Source: Procambarus clarkii
Lineage: Eukaryota > Arthropoda > Malacostraca > Decapoda > Cambaridae
Length of the DNA stretch: 64,000 nt
Direction of reading: 5' to 3'
NCBI RefSeq assembly: GCF_040958095.1
Contig: NC_091156.1
Span: 21,466,199-21,530,198, forward strand
How positions within the stretch are numbered: position 1 is the stretch's first letter; every line of letters starts with the position of its first letter. Below are positions 1 to 13,208 of this stretch, one piece after another. Both the position numbers and the translations under genes were made by a program. The notes beneath the pieces are model-generated. The model had not been told where the DNA came from. It was given only the letters and a program-made list of their open reading frames with translations, and did not search any database.

Positions 1-304
1 CAGTTCTTCATTTGCTCTCCGCTTGTGATGAGAGTATGCTTTTGTCTTGTTTGTGGAGAGTGTGAAACGGAGCTCAACACATTTCCTTCCAAGGAGTTCA
101 ATGGACTGTTCAATTTTTCCCAAGGTGGGAGCTTGTATTAGGACATTATCTGCATATCCCACTTGTTGTGTTCCTTCCGGAAAATCAATATTTGTAATGG
201 CGTTCATCAGTACATTGAATAGTGTGGGGCTTAAGACTCCGCCTTGGGGGGTACCGAGCATATCTTCGTCAACCATTGTTGGACTCGTAACTCTGTCAAA
301 CACC
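1..304 (-). pseudogene. LINE reverse transcriptase palm fragment (cut by window start)
   Basis: Read on the minus strand, 100 codons are open from about 300 down to base 1. They give the fingers/palm signature of a non-LTR retrotransposon reverse transcriptase: GTPQGGVLSPTLFNVLMNAI, then GYADNVLIQAP about 25 residues later, then a helix with GRKCVELRF and LSTNKTKAYSH. The catalytic YADD box reads YADN (codons over 145-156), so the second metal-binding Asp is lost and this copy should be inactive. A stop codon lies just upstream (about 305-307), so the copy is 5' truncated or broken there. The rest runs off the window. The palm spacing fits I/Jockey-type LINEs and it may belong with the RNase H-bearing elements at 17.5-19.3 kb, but that link is inference. 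Confidence 0.82.
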
Positions 305-880
305 TAACCTAACCCAACCTACGACTAACTATACATAGAACAATAATATATAATAATATTAACCTACTTATGACAAACCTATTTTTAATACGCAATATGT
401 TAGAATTTATGGATGTATCGTGGGGGAGTGGGGGAGGGGGGGAAAGGCCGCCGCTTTAACGAGCCTGGCCTCAAGACAGGCTGGAGTCGTGTGTAAAGAG
501 TGTTTTCATAAACAGATTTGGTGGTTGGATTAATGAGCATTTGGCCTTTGTTGAGGAGGACGGGCGGACGTGGTTGAGCACTGACAGGTGGGGGTTCGAG
601 TATGGTAGTGAGCCAAGCTCCACTTGAGAAAAGTTCCAACACAATTAGTCGTGAGTCACTTGCAATTTTTAAGGTATAAACAGGAAGGGAAGGTGTATAT
701 TAAGGAACATTTGGGCAATGTTTATGAGGAGGAGATGTAACATTAATCAGTGATCACAAGCCGTCAACACCACCATTGCCACAAGGATGATCTCACCGCC
801 TTAACCCTCCCTAATCTGGCCTTTATGTCAACAATATTTACGCTCCCTTCACCTACTCAACTTTAATGAGAACTTTGCCT
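305..880. other. no gene seen; single-copy-looking sequence
   Basis: AT-rich intergenic sequence with a G-rich patch near 420-450. The short open frames here show no domain, repeat or coding bias that I recognise. Confidence 0.5.
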
Positions 881-1502
881 TTACATATTCAGAACTTAGT
901 CCATACACTCAGAACTTGTCACTACACACTCAGAACTTGTCACTACACACCCAGAACTTGTCACTTCACACTCAGAACTTGTCACTTCACACTCAGAACT
1001 TGTCACTACACACCCAGAACTTGTCACTTCACACCCAGAACTTGTCACTTCACACTCAGAACTTGTCACTTCACACTCAGAACTTGTCACTTCACACTCA
1101 GAACTTGTCACTACACACTCAGAACTTGTCACTTCACACCCAGAACTTGTCACTTCACACTCAGAACTTGTCACTACACACTCAGAACTTGTCACTTCAC
1201 ACCCAGAACTTGTCACTTCACACTCAGAACTTGTCACTACACACTCAGAACTTGTCACTTCACACTCAGAACTTGTCACTTCACACTCAGAACTTGTCAC
1301 TTCACACTCAGAACTTGTCACTTCACACTCAGAACTTGTCACTACACACTCAGAACTTGTCACTTCACACTCAGAACTTGTCACTTCACACTCAGAACTT
1401 GTCACTACACACTCAGAACTTGTCACTTCACACTCAGAACTTGTCACTTCACACTCAGAACTTGTCACTACACACTCAGAACTTGTCACTTCACACTCAG
1501 AA
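881..1502 (+). repeat. 21-bp minisatellite, about 29 copies
   Basis: Head-to-tail units with core CACTCAGAACTTGTCACTT. The main variants are a T/A change (CACTTCA or CACTACA) and CACTCAG versus CACCCAG. Because 21 is a multiple of three and the unit has no stop, frames stay open on both strands as 7-residue repeats (for example SLHTQNL). This is repeat arithmetic, not evidence of a protein. It passes directly into the next, unrelated array. Confidence 0.97.
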
Positions 1503-3724
1503 TTCTCCATCACAAGACAAGTCCAACTCTCCGTCACCGAGCAAGACCAACTCTCCGTCACAAGACAAGACCAACTCTCCGTCATCGAGCAAGTCCAACT
1601 CCCCGTCACAGAGCAAGACCAGCTCTCCCCGTCACAGAGCAAGACCAACTCTCCCCGTCACAGAGCAAGTCCAACTCCCCGTCACAGGACCAGACCAACT
1701 CTCCCCGTCACAGAGCAAGACCAACTCTCCGTCACAGGACCAGACCAACTCTCCCCGTCACAGAGCAAGACCAACTCTCCGTCACAGAGCAAGACCAACT
1801 CTCCGTCACAGGACAAGACCAACTCTCCGTCACAGGACAAGACCAACTCTCTCCGTCACAGGACATGACCAACTCACCCTGTCACAGAGCAAGTCCAACT
1901 CTCCGTCACAGAGCAAGACCAACTCTCCGTCACAGAGCAAGACCAACTCTCCGTCACAGAGCAAGACCAATTCTCCGTCACAGAGCAAGACCAACTCTCC
2001 GTCACAGGACAAGACCAACTCTCCGTCACAAGACAAGACCAACTCTCCCAGTCACAGAGCAAGACCAACTCTCCCCGTTACAGAGCAAGTCCAACTCCCC
2101 GCCACAGAGCAAGACCAACTCTCCGTCACAAAGCAAGACCAACTCTCCGTCACAGAGCAAGACCAACTCTCCGTCACAGAGCAAGACCAACTCTCCGTCA
2201 CAGAGCAAGACCAACTCTCCCCGTCACAGAGCAAGACCAACTCTCCCCGTTACAGAGCAAGTCCAACTCCCCGTCACAGAGCAAAACCAAATCTCCGTCA
2301 CAGGACAAGACCAACTCTCCGTCACAGGACAAGACTAACTCTCCGTCACAGAGCAAGTCCAAATCTCCGTCACAGGACCAGACCAACTCTCCGTCACAGA
2401 GCAAGTCCAACTCTCCGTCACAGGACAAGACCAACTCTCCGTCACAGGACAAGACTAACTCTCCGTCACAGAGCAAGTCCAAATCTCCGTCACAGGACCA
2501 GACCAACTCTCCGTCACAGAGCAAGTCCAACTCTCCGTCACAGGACAAGACTAACTCTCCGTCACAGAGCAAGTCCAAATCTCCGTCACAGGACCAGACC
2601 AACTCTCCGTCACAGAGCAAGTCCAACTCTCCGTCACAGGACAAGACCAACTCTCCGTCACAGAGCAAGTCCAACTCTCCGTCACAGGACAAGACCAACT
2701 CTCCGTCACAGAGCAAGACCAACTCTCCGTTACAGGACAAGACTAACTCTCCGTCACAGAGCAAGTCCAACTCTCCGTCACAGAGCAAGTCCAGCTCTCC
2801 GTCACAGGACAAGACTAACTCTCCCCGTCATAGAGCAAGTCCAACTCTCCGCCACAGAGCAAGTCCAACTCTCCGTCACAGAGCAAGACCAACACTCCGT
2901 CAATGAGCAAGACCAACTCCCCGTCACAGAGCAAAACCAAATCTCCGTCACAGGACAAGACCAACTCTCCGTCACAGGACAAGACTAACTCTCCGTCACA
3001 GAGCAAGTCCAACTCTCCGTCACATGACAAGACCAACTCTCCGTCACAGAGCAAGTCCAACTCTCCGTCACAGAGCAAGTCCAACTCTCCGTCACAGGAC
3101 AAGACCAACTCTCCGTCACAGAGCAAGTCCAACTCTCCGTCACAGGACAAGACCAACTCTCCGTCACAGAGCAAGACCAACTCTCCGTTACAGGACAAGA
3201 CTAACTCTCCGTCACAGAGCAAGTCCAACTCTCCGTCACAGAGCAAGTCCAGCTCTCCGTCACAGGACAAGACTAACTCTCCCCGTCATAGAGCAAGTCC
3301 AACTCTCCGCCACAGAGCAAGTCCAACTCTCCGTCACAGAGCAAGACCAACACTCCGTCAATGAGCAAGACCAAATCTCCCCGTCACAGAGCAAGACCAT
3401 CACTCCCCGTCACAGAGCAAGACCATCACTCCCCGTCACAGAGCAAGACCATCACTCCCCGTCACAGAGCAAGACCAACTCTCCCCGTCACAGAGCAAGA
3501 CCAACCCTCTCCGTCACAGAGCAAGTCCAACTCTCCGTCACAGAGCAAGTCCAACTCTCCGTCACTGAGCAAGTCCAACTCTCCGTCACAGAGCAAGTCC
3601 AACTCTCCGTCACAGAGCAAGACCATCACTCCCCGTCACAGAGCACGTCCAACTCTCCGTCACAGAGCAAGTCCAACTCTCCCTGTCACAGAGCAAGACC
3701 AACTCTCCGTCACAGAGCAAGACA
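1503..3724 (+). repeat. 24-bp minisatellite, about 92 copies
   Basis: Units share the core CTCCGTCACAGAGCAAGAC, with GAGCAAG/GGACAAG and ACC/TCC alternatives. Some units are 26 bp (CCCCGTCAC), which shifts the reading frame, so no single frame stays open throughout. In frame it reads as an 8-residue S/P/K/Q repeat (SPSQSKTN) resembling an SR-rich protein, but the frame breaks argue against selection for coding. A block at about 2640-2905 recurs at about 3098-3363 with a 458-bp offset, marked by a rare CCGTTACAGG unit. Confidence 0.96.
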
Positions 3725-4841
3725 AAACACTATTCACACAAAAACCATTACTAACAACACTGGATCAATAGTTAAGACTGTTTAAGTTTTCAGGAAGGCG
3801 GCGGGGTGCGCACCCCCCCTCTCCAGCGCACCCCCACCCCCCACACTGTAACTTATAGTGAAGTTCTCACCATGTGTGCAGTGAGGCAACATGTATATTG
3901 GTGAATGTTGCCACAATGTGCCAAGATGCACCACACAGAAGGCAGGCTCACCAGCGTGTCCCGCCACTCACACCAACACACTTGTCTCTCACACTAACTG
4001 TAAGTCACTAACATGAAAGTCTCCTGTTTATCCTCAGCGTCTGCTCGTCCAACCTCCGCTGACCTTAAGACGCAATGATCAATTTTAACATAATTTTGGC
4101 TTAGGCGTAGGATAGGTTAGCATAGGTTACGTTATTTGCTTCTGTTCTCAATGAATGTTTATAGATGGCGAGTGACTGTAGCACTGAGGGTCCGTGGGTG
4201 GAGGTGCGTGTGTCTGCAGCTGATATGGTCACCGCTGAGAGAAGTACCCTTCTTGGGGAGCACCCTCGGCTCTGAGGCGACCACTCTCCTGTCGTGTCGC
4301 TGCGGGGTGGGTCAAGGCCTCAGCTGTTCTATCAACAATTAGGATGTGCCAGTTGGACTGCATTTATTGTGTCAAGTGTGTCGTGGGTGTTGGACTGAAG
4401 GAGCATCCCACTAACTGGAGCGTCCACCAATGGATAATTGTGTATCATCAAAGAATCAACAGTGTTATAGAAGAATATATTTTACAGGGGTATTAGAGGC
4501 AGATAAAAAGGAAAGGGAGGCTAGAAAATTAATCAAGGCGGCTGTGCGGGCACCAAGGCCAGATATTATGGGAGTGTTGGTCATTTATAAACAATTATCA
4601 GGAGGAATATTAAGGAATTATTCCAGCAAGGACTTTGTAGTGTCATAGAGTAAGGCGCTGCTGTAGCACGGAGATCACCGCAGAAAGCATCTTAACTTAG
4701 GAAGGAGACATCCTGTGAGAAGGTACAAGTTATCGTCATCATCGACTTATGATCAAAATCATCGTTAATGATTTCAGTAATCTACGGTAGATCGGTGAGT
4801 TATGTATTCACGGTGGCACCCAGGAGGATGTAACTCTACAG
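3725..4841. other. no gene seen between two arrays
   Basis: Non-repetitive-looking sequence. Small open frames at 4136-4342 and 4430-4648 (+) match no family I know. A C-run-rich stretch lies at 3800-3845. One AGATGGCG motif occurs near 4164. Confidence 0.45.
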
Positions 4842-6435
4842 CACCAACACCCTCAGTATCCCTACCAACACCCTCCCAACCCCACCAACACCCTCCCCAA
4901 ACCACCAACACCTTCCCAACCCCACCAACACCCTCCCCAAACCACCAACACCCCACCAAGCCCCACCAACACCCTCCCCAAACCACCAACACCTTCCCAA
5001 CCCCACGAACACCTTCCCCACACCAACAACACCTTCCCAACCCCACCAACACCCTCCCCACACCACCAACACCCTCCCCACACGACCAACACCCTCCCCA
5101 CACGACCAACACCCTCCCCACACCACCAACACCCACCCCACCCTACCAACACCCTCCCCACACCACCAACACCTTCCCAACCCCACCAACACCCTCCCCA
5201 CACCACCAACACCCTCCCCACACCACCAACACCCACCCCACCCTACCAACACCCTCCCCCACCACCAACACCTTCCCAACCCCACCAACACCCTCCCCAC
5301 ACCACCAACACCTTCCCAACCCCACCAACACCCTCCCCACACCACCAACACCTTCCCAACCCCACCAACACCCTCCCCACACCACCAACACCCTCCCCAC
5401 ACCACCAACACCCACCCCACCCTACCCTACCAACACCCTCCCCCACCACCAACACCTTCCCAACCCCACCAACACCCTCCCCACACCACCAACACCTTCC
5501 CAACCCCACCAACACCCTCCCCACACCACCAACACCTTCCCAACCCCACCAACACCCTCCCCACACCACCAACACCCTCCCCACACCACCAACACCCTCC
5601 CCACACCACCAACACCCTCCCCCCACCACCAACACCCTCCCCACACCACCAACACCCTCCCCACACCACCAACACCCTCCCCACACCACCAACACCCTCC
5701 CCACACCACCAACACCCCAGCAAGCCCCAACCAACACCCTCCCCACACCACCAACACCTTCCCAACCCCACCAACACCCTCCCCACACCACCAACACCCT
5801 CCCTACACCACCAACACCCTCCCCACACCACCAACACCTTCCCAACCCCACCAACACCCTCCCCACACCACCAACACCTTCCCAACCCCACCAACACCCT
5901 CCCCACACCACCAACACTTTCCCAACCCCACCAACACCCTCCCCACACCACCAACACCCTCCCCACACCACCAACATCCTCCCCACACCACCAACACCCT
6001 CCCCACACCACCAACACCCTCCCCCCACCACCAACACCCTCCCCACACCACCAACACCCTCCCCACACCACCAACACCCTCCCCACACCACCAACACCCT
6101 CCCCACACCACCAACACCCCAGCAAGCCCCAACCAACACCCTCCCCACACCATCAACACCCCACCAAGCCCCACCAACACCCTCCCCACACCACCAACAC
6201 CCCAGCAAGCCCCAACCAACACCCTCCCCACACCACCAACACCCCAGCAAGCCCCAACCAACACCCTCCCCACACCATCAACACCCCACCAAGCCCCACC
6301 AACACCCTCCCCACACCACCAAGCCCCAACCAACACCCTCCCCACACCACCAACACCCTCCCCACACCACCAACACCCCACCAAACCCCACCAACACCCT
6401 CCCCACACCACCAAGCCCCAACCAACACCCTCCCC
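4842..6435 (+). repeat. 20-bp C-rich minisatellite, about 80 copies
   Basis: Unit ACCAACACCCTCCCCACACC, alternating with a variant in which the second half reads TTCCCAACCCC. The plus strand has almost no G. The minus strand therefore carries regularly spaced GGGG, GGG and GG runs. Three units make a 60-bp, 20-residue Pro/Thr/His-rich frame (open 4802-6736). I regard this as a by-product of a stop-free unit. Confidence 0.97.
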
Positions 6436-6872
6436 TCATCAAGGCAACACACAAGAAGGTAGAAAGTTTACACCAAGCCACAACAATTGGAGGAAGAGAG
6501 GCGGGGAGGACGGACAAAACACGCGACACACCGCCACAACAACAGTCTCATGGACCATTATTCCCACAGCCAGAATACGACAAATTAACTTGCTGGAGGT
6601 CTCGCTAAACGCCTGCACCGCTGCTCCTTCCTCCACCACTCGGCACACCGGCCCCCATCTCTCCCTACCTGCTGGGGGGCCTCCAAGGCCGGGCCTCAGC
6701 TCCTCAACCCCGCCTTACAAGCTCTTGGCTGTATAATGCAGTTATTTTTATAGGAATTTTGATTAAGAAACATGTGATGCCGAATACATACTTCAATCCT
6801 TTCCAGTTATGATAACTTTGACATTATTTTCTTTTGCATTTTTGTCACCTTAGATTTTTATTGTCCCTTTCG
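6436..6872. other. no gene seen between two arrays
   Basis: Unique-looking sequence. The open frame crossing it on the plus strand is only the tail of the preceding repeat frame. No domain recognised. Confidence 0.45.
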
Positions 6873-9800
6873 TTCTCTCTACTTCCCCATGATTCTCTCT
6901 ACTTCCCCATGATTCTCTCTACTTCCCCATGATTCTCTCTCTACTTCCCCATGATTCTTTTTATTTCCCCATGATTCTTTCTACTTCCCCATGATTCTTT
7001 CTACTTCCCCATGATTCTTTCTACTTCCCCATGATTCTCTCTACTTCCCCATGATTCTTTCTACTTCCCCATGATTCTCTCTACTTCCCCATGATTCTTT
7101 CTACTTCCCCATGATTCTCTCTCTACTTCCCCATGATTCTCTCTACTTCCCCATGATTCTCTCTCTACTTCCCCATGATTCTTTTCATTTCCCCATGAGT
7201 CTCTCTACTTCCTTATGATTCTCTATACTTCCCCATGATTCTCTCTACTTCCCCATGATTCTTTCTACTTCCCCATGATTCTTTCTACTTCCCCATGATT
7301 CTCTATACTTCCCCATGATTCTCTCTACTTCCCCATGATTCTTTCTACTTCCCCATGATTCTTTCTACTTCCCCATGATTCTCTCTCTACTTCCCCATGA
7401 TTCTTTCTACTTCCCCATGATTCTTTCTACTTCCCCATGATTCTCTCTCTACTTCCCCATGATTCTTTTTATTTCCCCATGAGTCTCTCTACTTCCTTAT
7501 GATTCTCAATACTTCCCCATGATTCTCTCTACTTCCCCATGATTCTTTCTACTTCCCCATGATTCTTTCTACTTCCCCATGATTCTCTATACTTCCCCAT
7601 GATTCTCTCTACTTCCCCATGATTCTTTCTACTTCCCCATGATTCTTTCTACTTCCCCATGATTCTCTCTCTACTTCCCCATGATTCTTTTTATTTCCCC
7701 ATGAGTCTCTCTACTTCCTTATGATTCTCTATACTTCCCCATGATTCTCTCTACTTCCCCATGATTCTACTTCCCCATGATTCTACTTCCCCATGATTCT
7801 CTCTACTTCCCCATGATTCTCTCTACTTCCACATGATTCTCTCTACTTCCCCATGATTCTCTCTACTTCCCCATGATTCTCTCTACTTCCTCATGATTTT
7901 CCCTATTTCCCCATGATTCTCTCTGCTTCCTTATGATTTTCCCTATTTCCCCATGATTCTCTCAACTTCCCCATGATTCTCTCAACTTCCCAATGATTCT
8001 CTCTACTTCCCCATGATTCTACTTCCCCATGATTCTCTCTACTTCCCCATGATTCTCTCTACTTCCCCATGATTCTCTCAACTTCCCCCATGATTCTATC
8101 TCTACTTCCCCATGATTCTCTCTACTTCCCCATGATTCTCTCTACTTCCCCATGATTCTCTCAACTTCCCCATGATTCTCTCTCTACTTTCCCATGATTC
8201 TCTCTTCTTCCCCATGATTCTCTCTACTTCCCCATGATTCTCTCAACTTCCCCATGATTCTCTCAACTTCCCCATGATTCTCTCAACTTCCCCATGATTC
8301 TCTCTACTTCCCCATGATTCTACTTCCCCATGATTCTCTCAACTTTCCATGATTCTCTCAACTTCCCCATGATTCTCTCAACTTCCCCATGATTCTCTCT
8401 ACTTCCCCATGATTCTACTTCCCCATGATTCTCTCAACTTCCCATGACTCTCTCTACTTCCCCATGATTCTCTCTACTTCCCCATGATTCTCTCTACTTC
8501 CCCATGATTCTCTCTACTTCCCCATGATTCTCTCAACTTCCCCATGATTCTCTCTACTTCCCCATGATTCTCTCAACTTCCCCATGATTCTCTCAACTTC
8601 CCCATGATTCTCTCAACTTCCCCATGATTCTCTCAAATTCCCCATGATTCTCTCTACTTCCCCCATGACTCTCTCTACTTCCCCCATGATTCTCTCTACT
8701 TCCCCATGATTCTCTCTACTTCCCCATGATTCTTTCACCTTCCCCATGATTCTCTCTACTTCCCCATGATTCTACTTCCCAATGATTCTCTCTACTTCCC
8801 CCATGATTCTCTCTACTTCCCCATGATTCTCTCTACTTCCCCATGATTCTTTCACCTTCCCCATGATTCTCTCTACTTCCCCATGATTTTCTCTACTTCC
8901 CCATGATTCTACTTCCCCATGATTCACTCTACTTCCCCATGATTCTCTCTACTTCCCCATGATTCTCTCTACTTCCCCATGATTCTCTCTACTTCCCCAT
9001 GATTCTCTCTACTTCCCCATGATTCTCTCTACTTCCCCATGATTCATTCTACTTCCCCATGATTCATTCTACTTCCCCATGATTCTCTCTACTTCCCCAT
9101 GATTCTCTCTACTTCCCCATGATTCTCTCTACTTCCCCATGATTCACTCTACTTCCCCATGATTCTCTCTACTTCCCCATAATTCTCTCAACTTCCCAAT
9201 GATTCTCTCTACTTCCCCATGATTCTCTCTCTACTTCCCCATGATTCTCTCAACTTCCCCCATGATTCTCTCTCTACTTCCCAATGATTCTCTCTACTTC
9301 CCCCATGATTCTCTCTCTACTTCCCCATGATTCTCTCTACTTCCCCATGATTCTCTCTACTTCCCCATGATTCTCTCAACTTCCCCATGATTCTCTGTAC
9401 TTCCCCATGATTCTCTCTCTACTTCCCCATGATTCTCTCTTCTTCCCCATGATTCACTCTACTTCCCAATGATTCTCTCAACTTCCCCATGACTCTCTCT
9501 ACTTCCCCATGATTCTACTTCCCCATGATTCTCTCAACTTCCCATGATTCTCTCAACTTCCCCATGATTCTCTCAACTTCCCCATGATTCTCTCTACTTC
9601 CCCATGATTCTCTCTACTTCCCCATGATTCTACTTCTCCATGATTCTACTTCTCCATGATTCTCTCAACTTCCCATGACTCTCTCTACTTCCCCATGATT
9701 CTCTCTACTTCCCCATGATTCTCTCTACTTCCCCATGATTCTCTCTACTTCCCCATGATTCTCTCAACTTCCCCATGATTCTCTCAACTTCCCCATGATT

Positions 9801-12610
9801 CTCTCAACTTCCCCATGATTCTCTCTACTTCCCCATGATTCTACTTCCACATGATTCTCTCAACTTCCCCATGATTCTCTCAACTTCCCCATGATTCTCT
9901 CTACTTCCCCCATGATTCTCTCTACTTCCCCATGATTCTCTCTACTTCCCCATGATTCTCTCTACTTCCCCATGATTCTACTTCCCCATGATTCACTCTA
10001 CTTCCCCATGATTCTCTCTACTTCCCCATGATTCTCTCTACTTCCCCATGATTCTCTCTACTTCCCCATGATTCTCTCTACTTCCCCATGATTCTCTCTA
10101 TTTCCCCATAATTCTCTCTACTTCCCCATGATTCTCTCTACTTCCCCATGATTCACTCTACTTCCCCACGATTCTCTCTACTTCCCCATGATTCTCTCTA
10201 CTTCCCAACGATTCTCTATTTCCCCATGATTCTCTCTACTTCCCCATGATTTTCTCTACCTCCCCATGATTCTCTCTACTTCCCCATGATTCTCTCTACT
10301 TCCCCATGATTCTACTTCCCCATGATTCACTCTACTTCCCCATGATTCTCTCTACTTCCCCATGATTCTCTCTACTTCCCCATGATTCTCTCTATTTCCC
10401 CATGATTCTCTCTATTTCCCCATGATTCTCTCTACTTCCCCATGATTCTCTCTACTTCCCCATGATTCACTCTACTTCCCCATGATTCTCTCTACTTCCC
10501 CATGATTCTCTCTACTTCCCCATGATTCTCTCAACTTCCCCATGATTCTCTCAACTTCCCCATGATTCTCTCAACTTCCCCATGATTCTCTCTACTTCCC
10601 CATGATTCTACTTCCACATGATTCTCTCAACTTCCCCATGATTCTCTCAACTTCCCCATGATTCTCTCAACTGCCCCATGATTCTCTCTACTTCCCCATG
10701 ATTCTCTCTACTTCCCCATGATTCTCTCTACTTCCCCATGATTCTCTCTATTTCCCCATAATTCTCTCTACTTCCTGATGATTCTCTCTACTTCCCCATG
10801 ATTCACTCTACTTCCCCATGATTCTCTCTACTTCCCCATGATTCTCTCTACTTCCCCACGATTCTCTATTTCCCCATGATTCTACTTCCCCATGATTTTC
10901 TCTACCTCCCCATGATTCTCTCTACTTCCCCATGATTCTCTCTACTTCCCCATGATTCTACTTCCCCATGATTCACTCTACTTCCCCATGATTCACTCTA
11001 CTTCCCCATGATTCTCTCTACTTCCCCATGATTCTCTCTACTTCCCCATGATTCTCTCTACTTCCCCATAATTCTCTCTACTTCCCCACGATTCTCTATT
11101 TCCCCATGATTCTCTCTACTTCCCCATGATTTTCTCTACCTCCCCATGATTCTCTCTACTTCCCCATGATTCTCTCTACTTCCCCATGATTCTACTTCCC
11201 CATGATTCACTCTACTTCCCCATGATTCTCTCTACTTCCCCATGATTCTCTCTACTTCCCCATGATTCTCTCTATTTCCCCATGATTCTCTCTATTTCCC
11301 CATGATTCTCTCTACTTCCCCATGATTCTCTCTACTTCCCCATGATTCACTCTACTTCCCCATGATTCTCTCTACTTCCCCATGATTCTCTCTACTTCCC
11401 CATGATTCTCTCAACTTCCCCATGATTCTCTCAACTTCCCCATGATTCTCTCAACTTCCCCATGATTCTCTCTACTTCCCCATGATTCTACTTCCACATG
11501 ATTCTCTCAACTTCCCCATGATTCTCTCAACTTCCCCATGATTCTCTCTACTTCCCCCATGATTCTCTCTACTTCCCCATGATTCTCTCTACTTCCCCAT
11601 GATTCTCTCTACTTCCCCATGATTCTACTTCCCCATGATTCACTCTACTTCCCCATGATTCTCTCTACTGCCCCATGATTCTTTCTACTTCCCCATGATT
11701 CTCTCTACTTCCCCATGATTCTCTCTACTTCCCCATAATTCTCTCTACTTCCCCATGATTCTCTCTACTTCCCCATGATTCACTCTACTTCCCCATGATT
11801 CTCTCTACTTCCCCATGATTCTCTCTACTTCCCCATGATTCTCTCTATTTCCCCATGATTCTCTCTACTTCCCCATGATTCTCTCTATTTCCCCATGATT
11901 CTCTCTACTTCCCCATGATTCTCTCTACTTCCCCATGATTCTCTCTATTTCCCCATGATTCTCTCTATTTCCCCACGATTCTCTATTTCCCCATGATTCT
12001 CTCTACTTCCCCATGATTTTCTCTACCTCCCCATGATTCTCTCTACTTCCCCATGATTCTCTCTACTTCCCCATGATTCTACTTCCCCATGATTCACTCT
12101 ACTTCCCCATGATTCACTCTACTTCCCCATGATTCTCTCTACTTCCCCATGATTCTCTCTACTTCCCCATGATTCTCTCTATTTCCCCATGATTCTCTCT
12201 ATTTCCCCATGATTCTCTCTACTTCCCCATGATTCTCTCTACTTCCCCATGATTCACTCTACTTCCCCATGATTCTCTCTACTTCCCCATGATTCTCTCT
12301 ACTTCCCCACGATTCTCTCAACTTCCCCCATGATTCTCTGTCTACTTCCTTATGATTCTCTCAACTTCCCCATGATTCTCTCAACTTCCCCCATGATTCT
12401 CTGTCTACTTCCTTATGATTCTCTCAACTTCCCAATGATTCTCTCAACTTCCCCCATGATTCTCTCTCTACTTCCTTATGATTCTCTCAACTTCCCCATG
12501 ATTCTCTCAACTTCCCCATGATTCTCTCAACTTCCCCATGATTCTCTCAACATTCCCCATAATTCTCTCAACTTCCCCATGATTATGTCTAATTCCCCCA
12601 TTATTCTCTT
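6873..12610 (+). repeat. 20-bp minisatellite, about 285 copies (5.7 kb)
   Basis: Unit CTCTCTACTTCCCCATGATT, pyrimidine-rich on the plus strand. Variants include CTCAACTTCC, CACTCTACTT, a shortened unit that omits CTCTC (TTCTACTTCCCC), and 22-bp units with an extra CT. Higher-order copies exist: 10211-10660 matches 11091-11540 at an offset of 880 bp (44 units), and a third related block starts near 11978. A rare GAGTCTCTCTACTTCCTTATG segment, cut here to its marker GAGTCTC, recurs near 7197, 7481 and 7703. Confidence 0.97.
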
Positions 12611-12919
12611 GGTTTTTACTCTGAAGATAATTTCTCAACATTTTCTAAATTTCCTCGAGAGATCTATGCTACTTAAAAAAAACTGGGCGCCACGTTGGCA
12701 ACCTTCCACGACTACGGCTGGCCTCGCCACGCAATAATTGATCAGTAGTCAAGACTGAGTCTCGCTAAAGTTATATTTGTTTATATATTTATTTGTTTAT
12801 ATATTTATTTGTTTATATATTTATTTGTTTATATATTTGTTTAAGTCCCTTTTTCTGGGGATTTGTTGGGATTAGTTTTTGAATTTGTTTCACAGTTACT
12901 TTGGTAAAACAGTCCTTAT
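12611..12919. other. AT-rich spacer with four 16-bp repeats
   Basis: No gene. A short tandem of TTTGTTTATATATTTA-type 16-bp units covers about 12774-12842. Confidence 0.7.
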
Positions 12920-13172
12920 AGGGAGCCGGTCGGCCGAGCGGACAGCACACTGGACTTGTGATCCTGTGGTCCCGGGTTCGATCCTGGGCGCCGGCGAGAA
13001 ACAATGGGCAGAGTTTCTTTCACCCTATATCCCTGTTACCTAGCAGTAAAATAGGTACCTGGGTGTTAGTCAGCTGTCACGGGCTGCTTCCTGGGGGTGC
13101 AGGCCTGGTCGAGTACCGGGCCGCGGGGACACTAAAGCCCCGAAATCATCTCAAGATAACCTCTCAAGATGC
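12920..13172 (+). mobile_element. tRNA-derived SINE (decapod type)
   Basis: A tRNA-like head (12925-12995) pairs its ends (GCCGG with CCGGC) and holds an A-box-like GGTCGGCCGAGCGG and a B box GGTTCGATCC, so it carries an internal RNA polymerase III promoter. It is followed by the body GAGAAACAATGGGCAGAG, TACCTAGCAGTAAAATAGG and CTGTCACGGGCTGCTTCC, and a tail with GGGCCGCGGGGACACTAAAG and CATCTCAAGATAACCTC. The same body recurs at 30.2 and 34.3 kb and, reversed, at 56.9 kb. The head is imperfect (mismatches in the acceptor and T stems), so it is not a working tRNA gene. I see no clear target duplication. Confidence 0.88.
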
Positions 13173-13208
13173 TTAATGACTGGCACGTGGAAGACATTAC
13201 TTATGGTG

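Noticed and set aside
916..2988. 690-codon frame ending in an SR-like SPSQSKTN repeat, looking like a splicing factor tail
   Set aside because: It spans two unrelated fused arrays, with 26-bp units that break the frame. No RNA-binding domain or flanking gene structure.
4430..4648. 72-codon frame (MDNCVSSKNQQCYRRIYFTG...) as a small gene
   Set aside because: No recognisable domain, no splice or promoter context; length is not exceptional for random AT-rich DNA.
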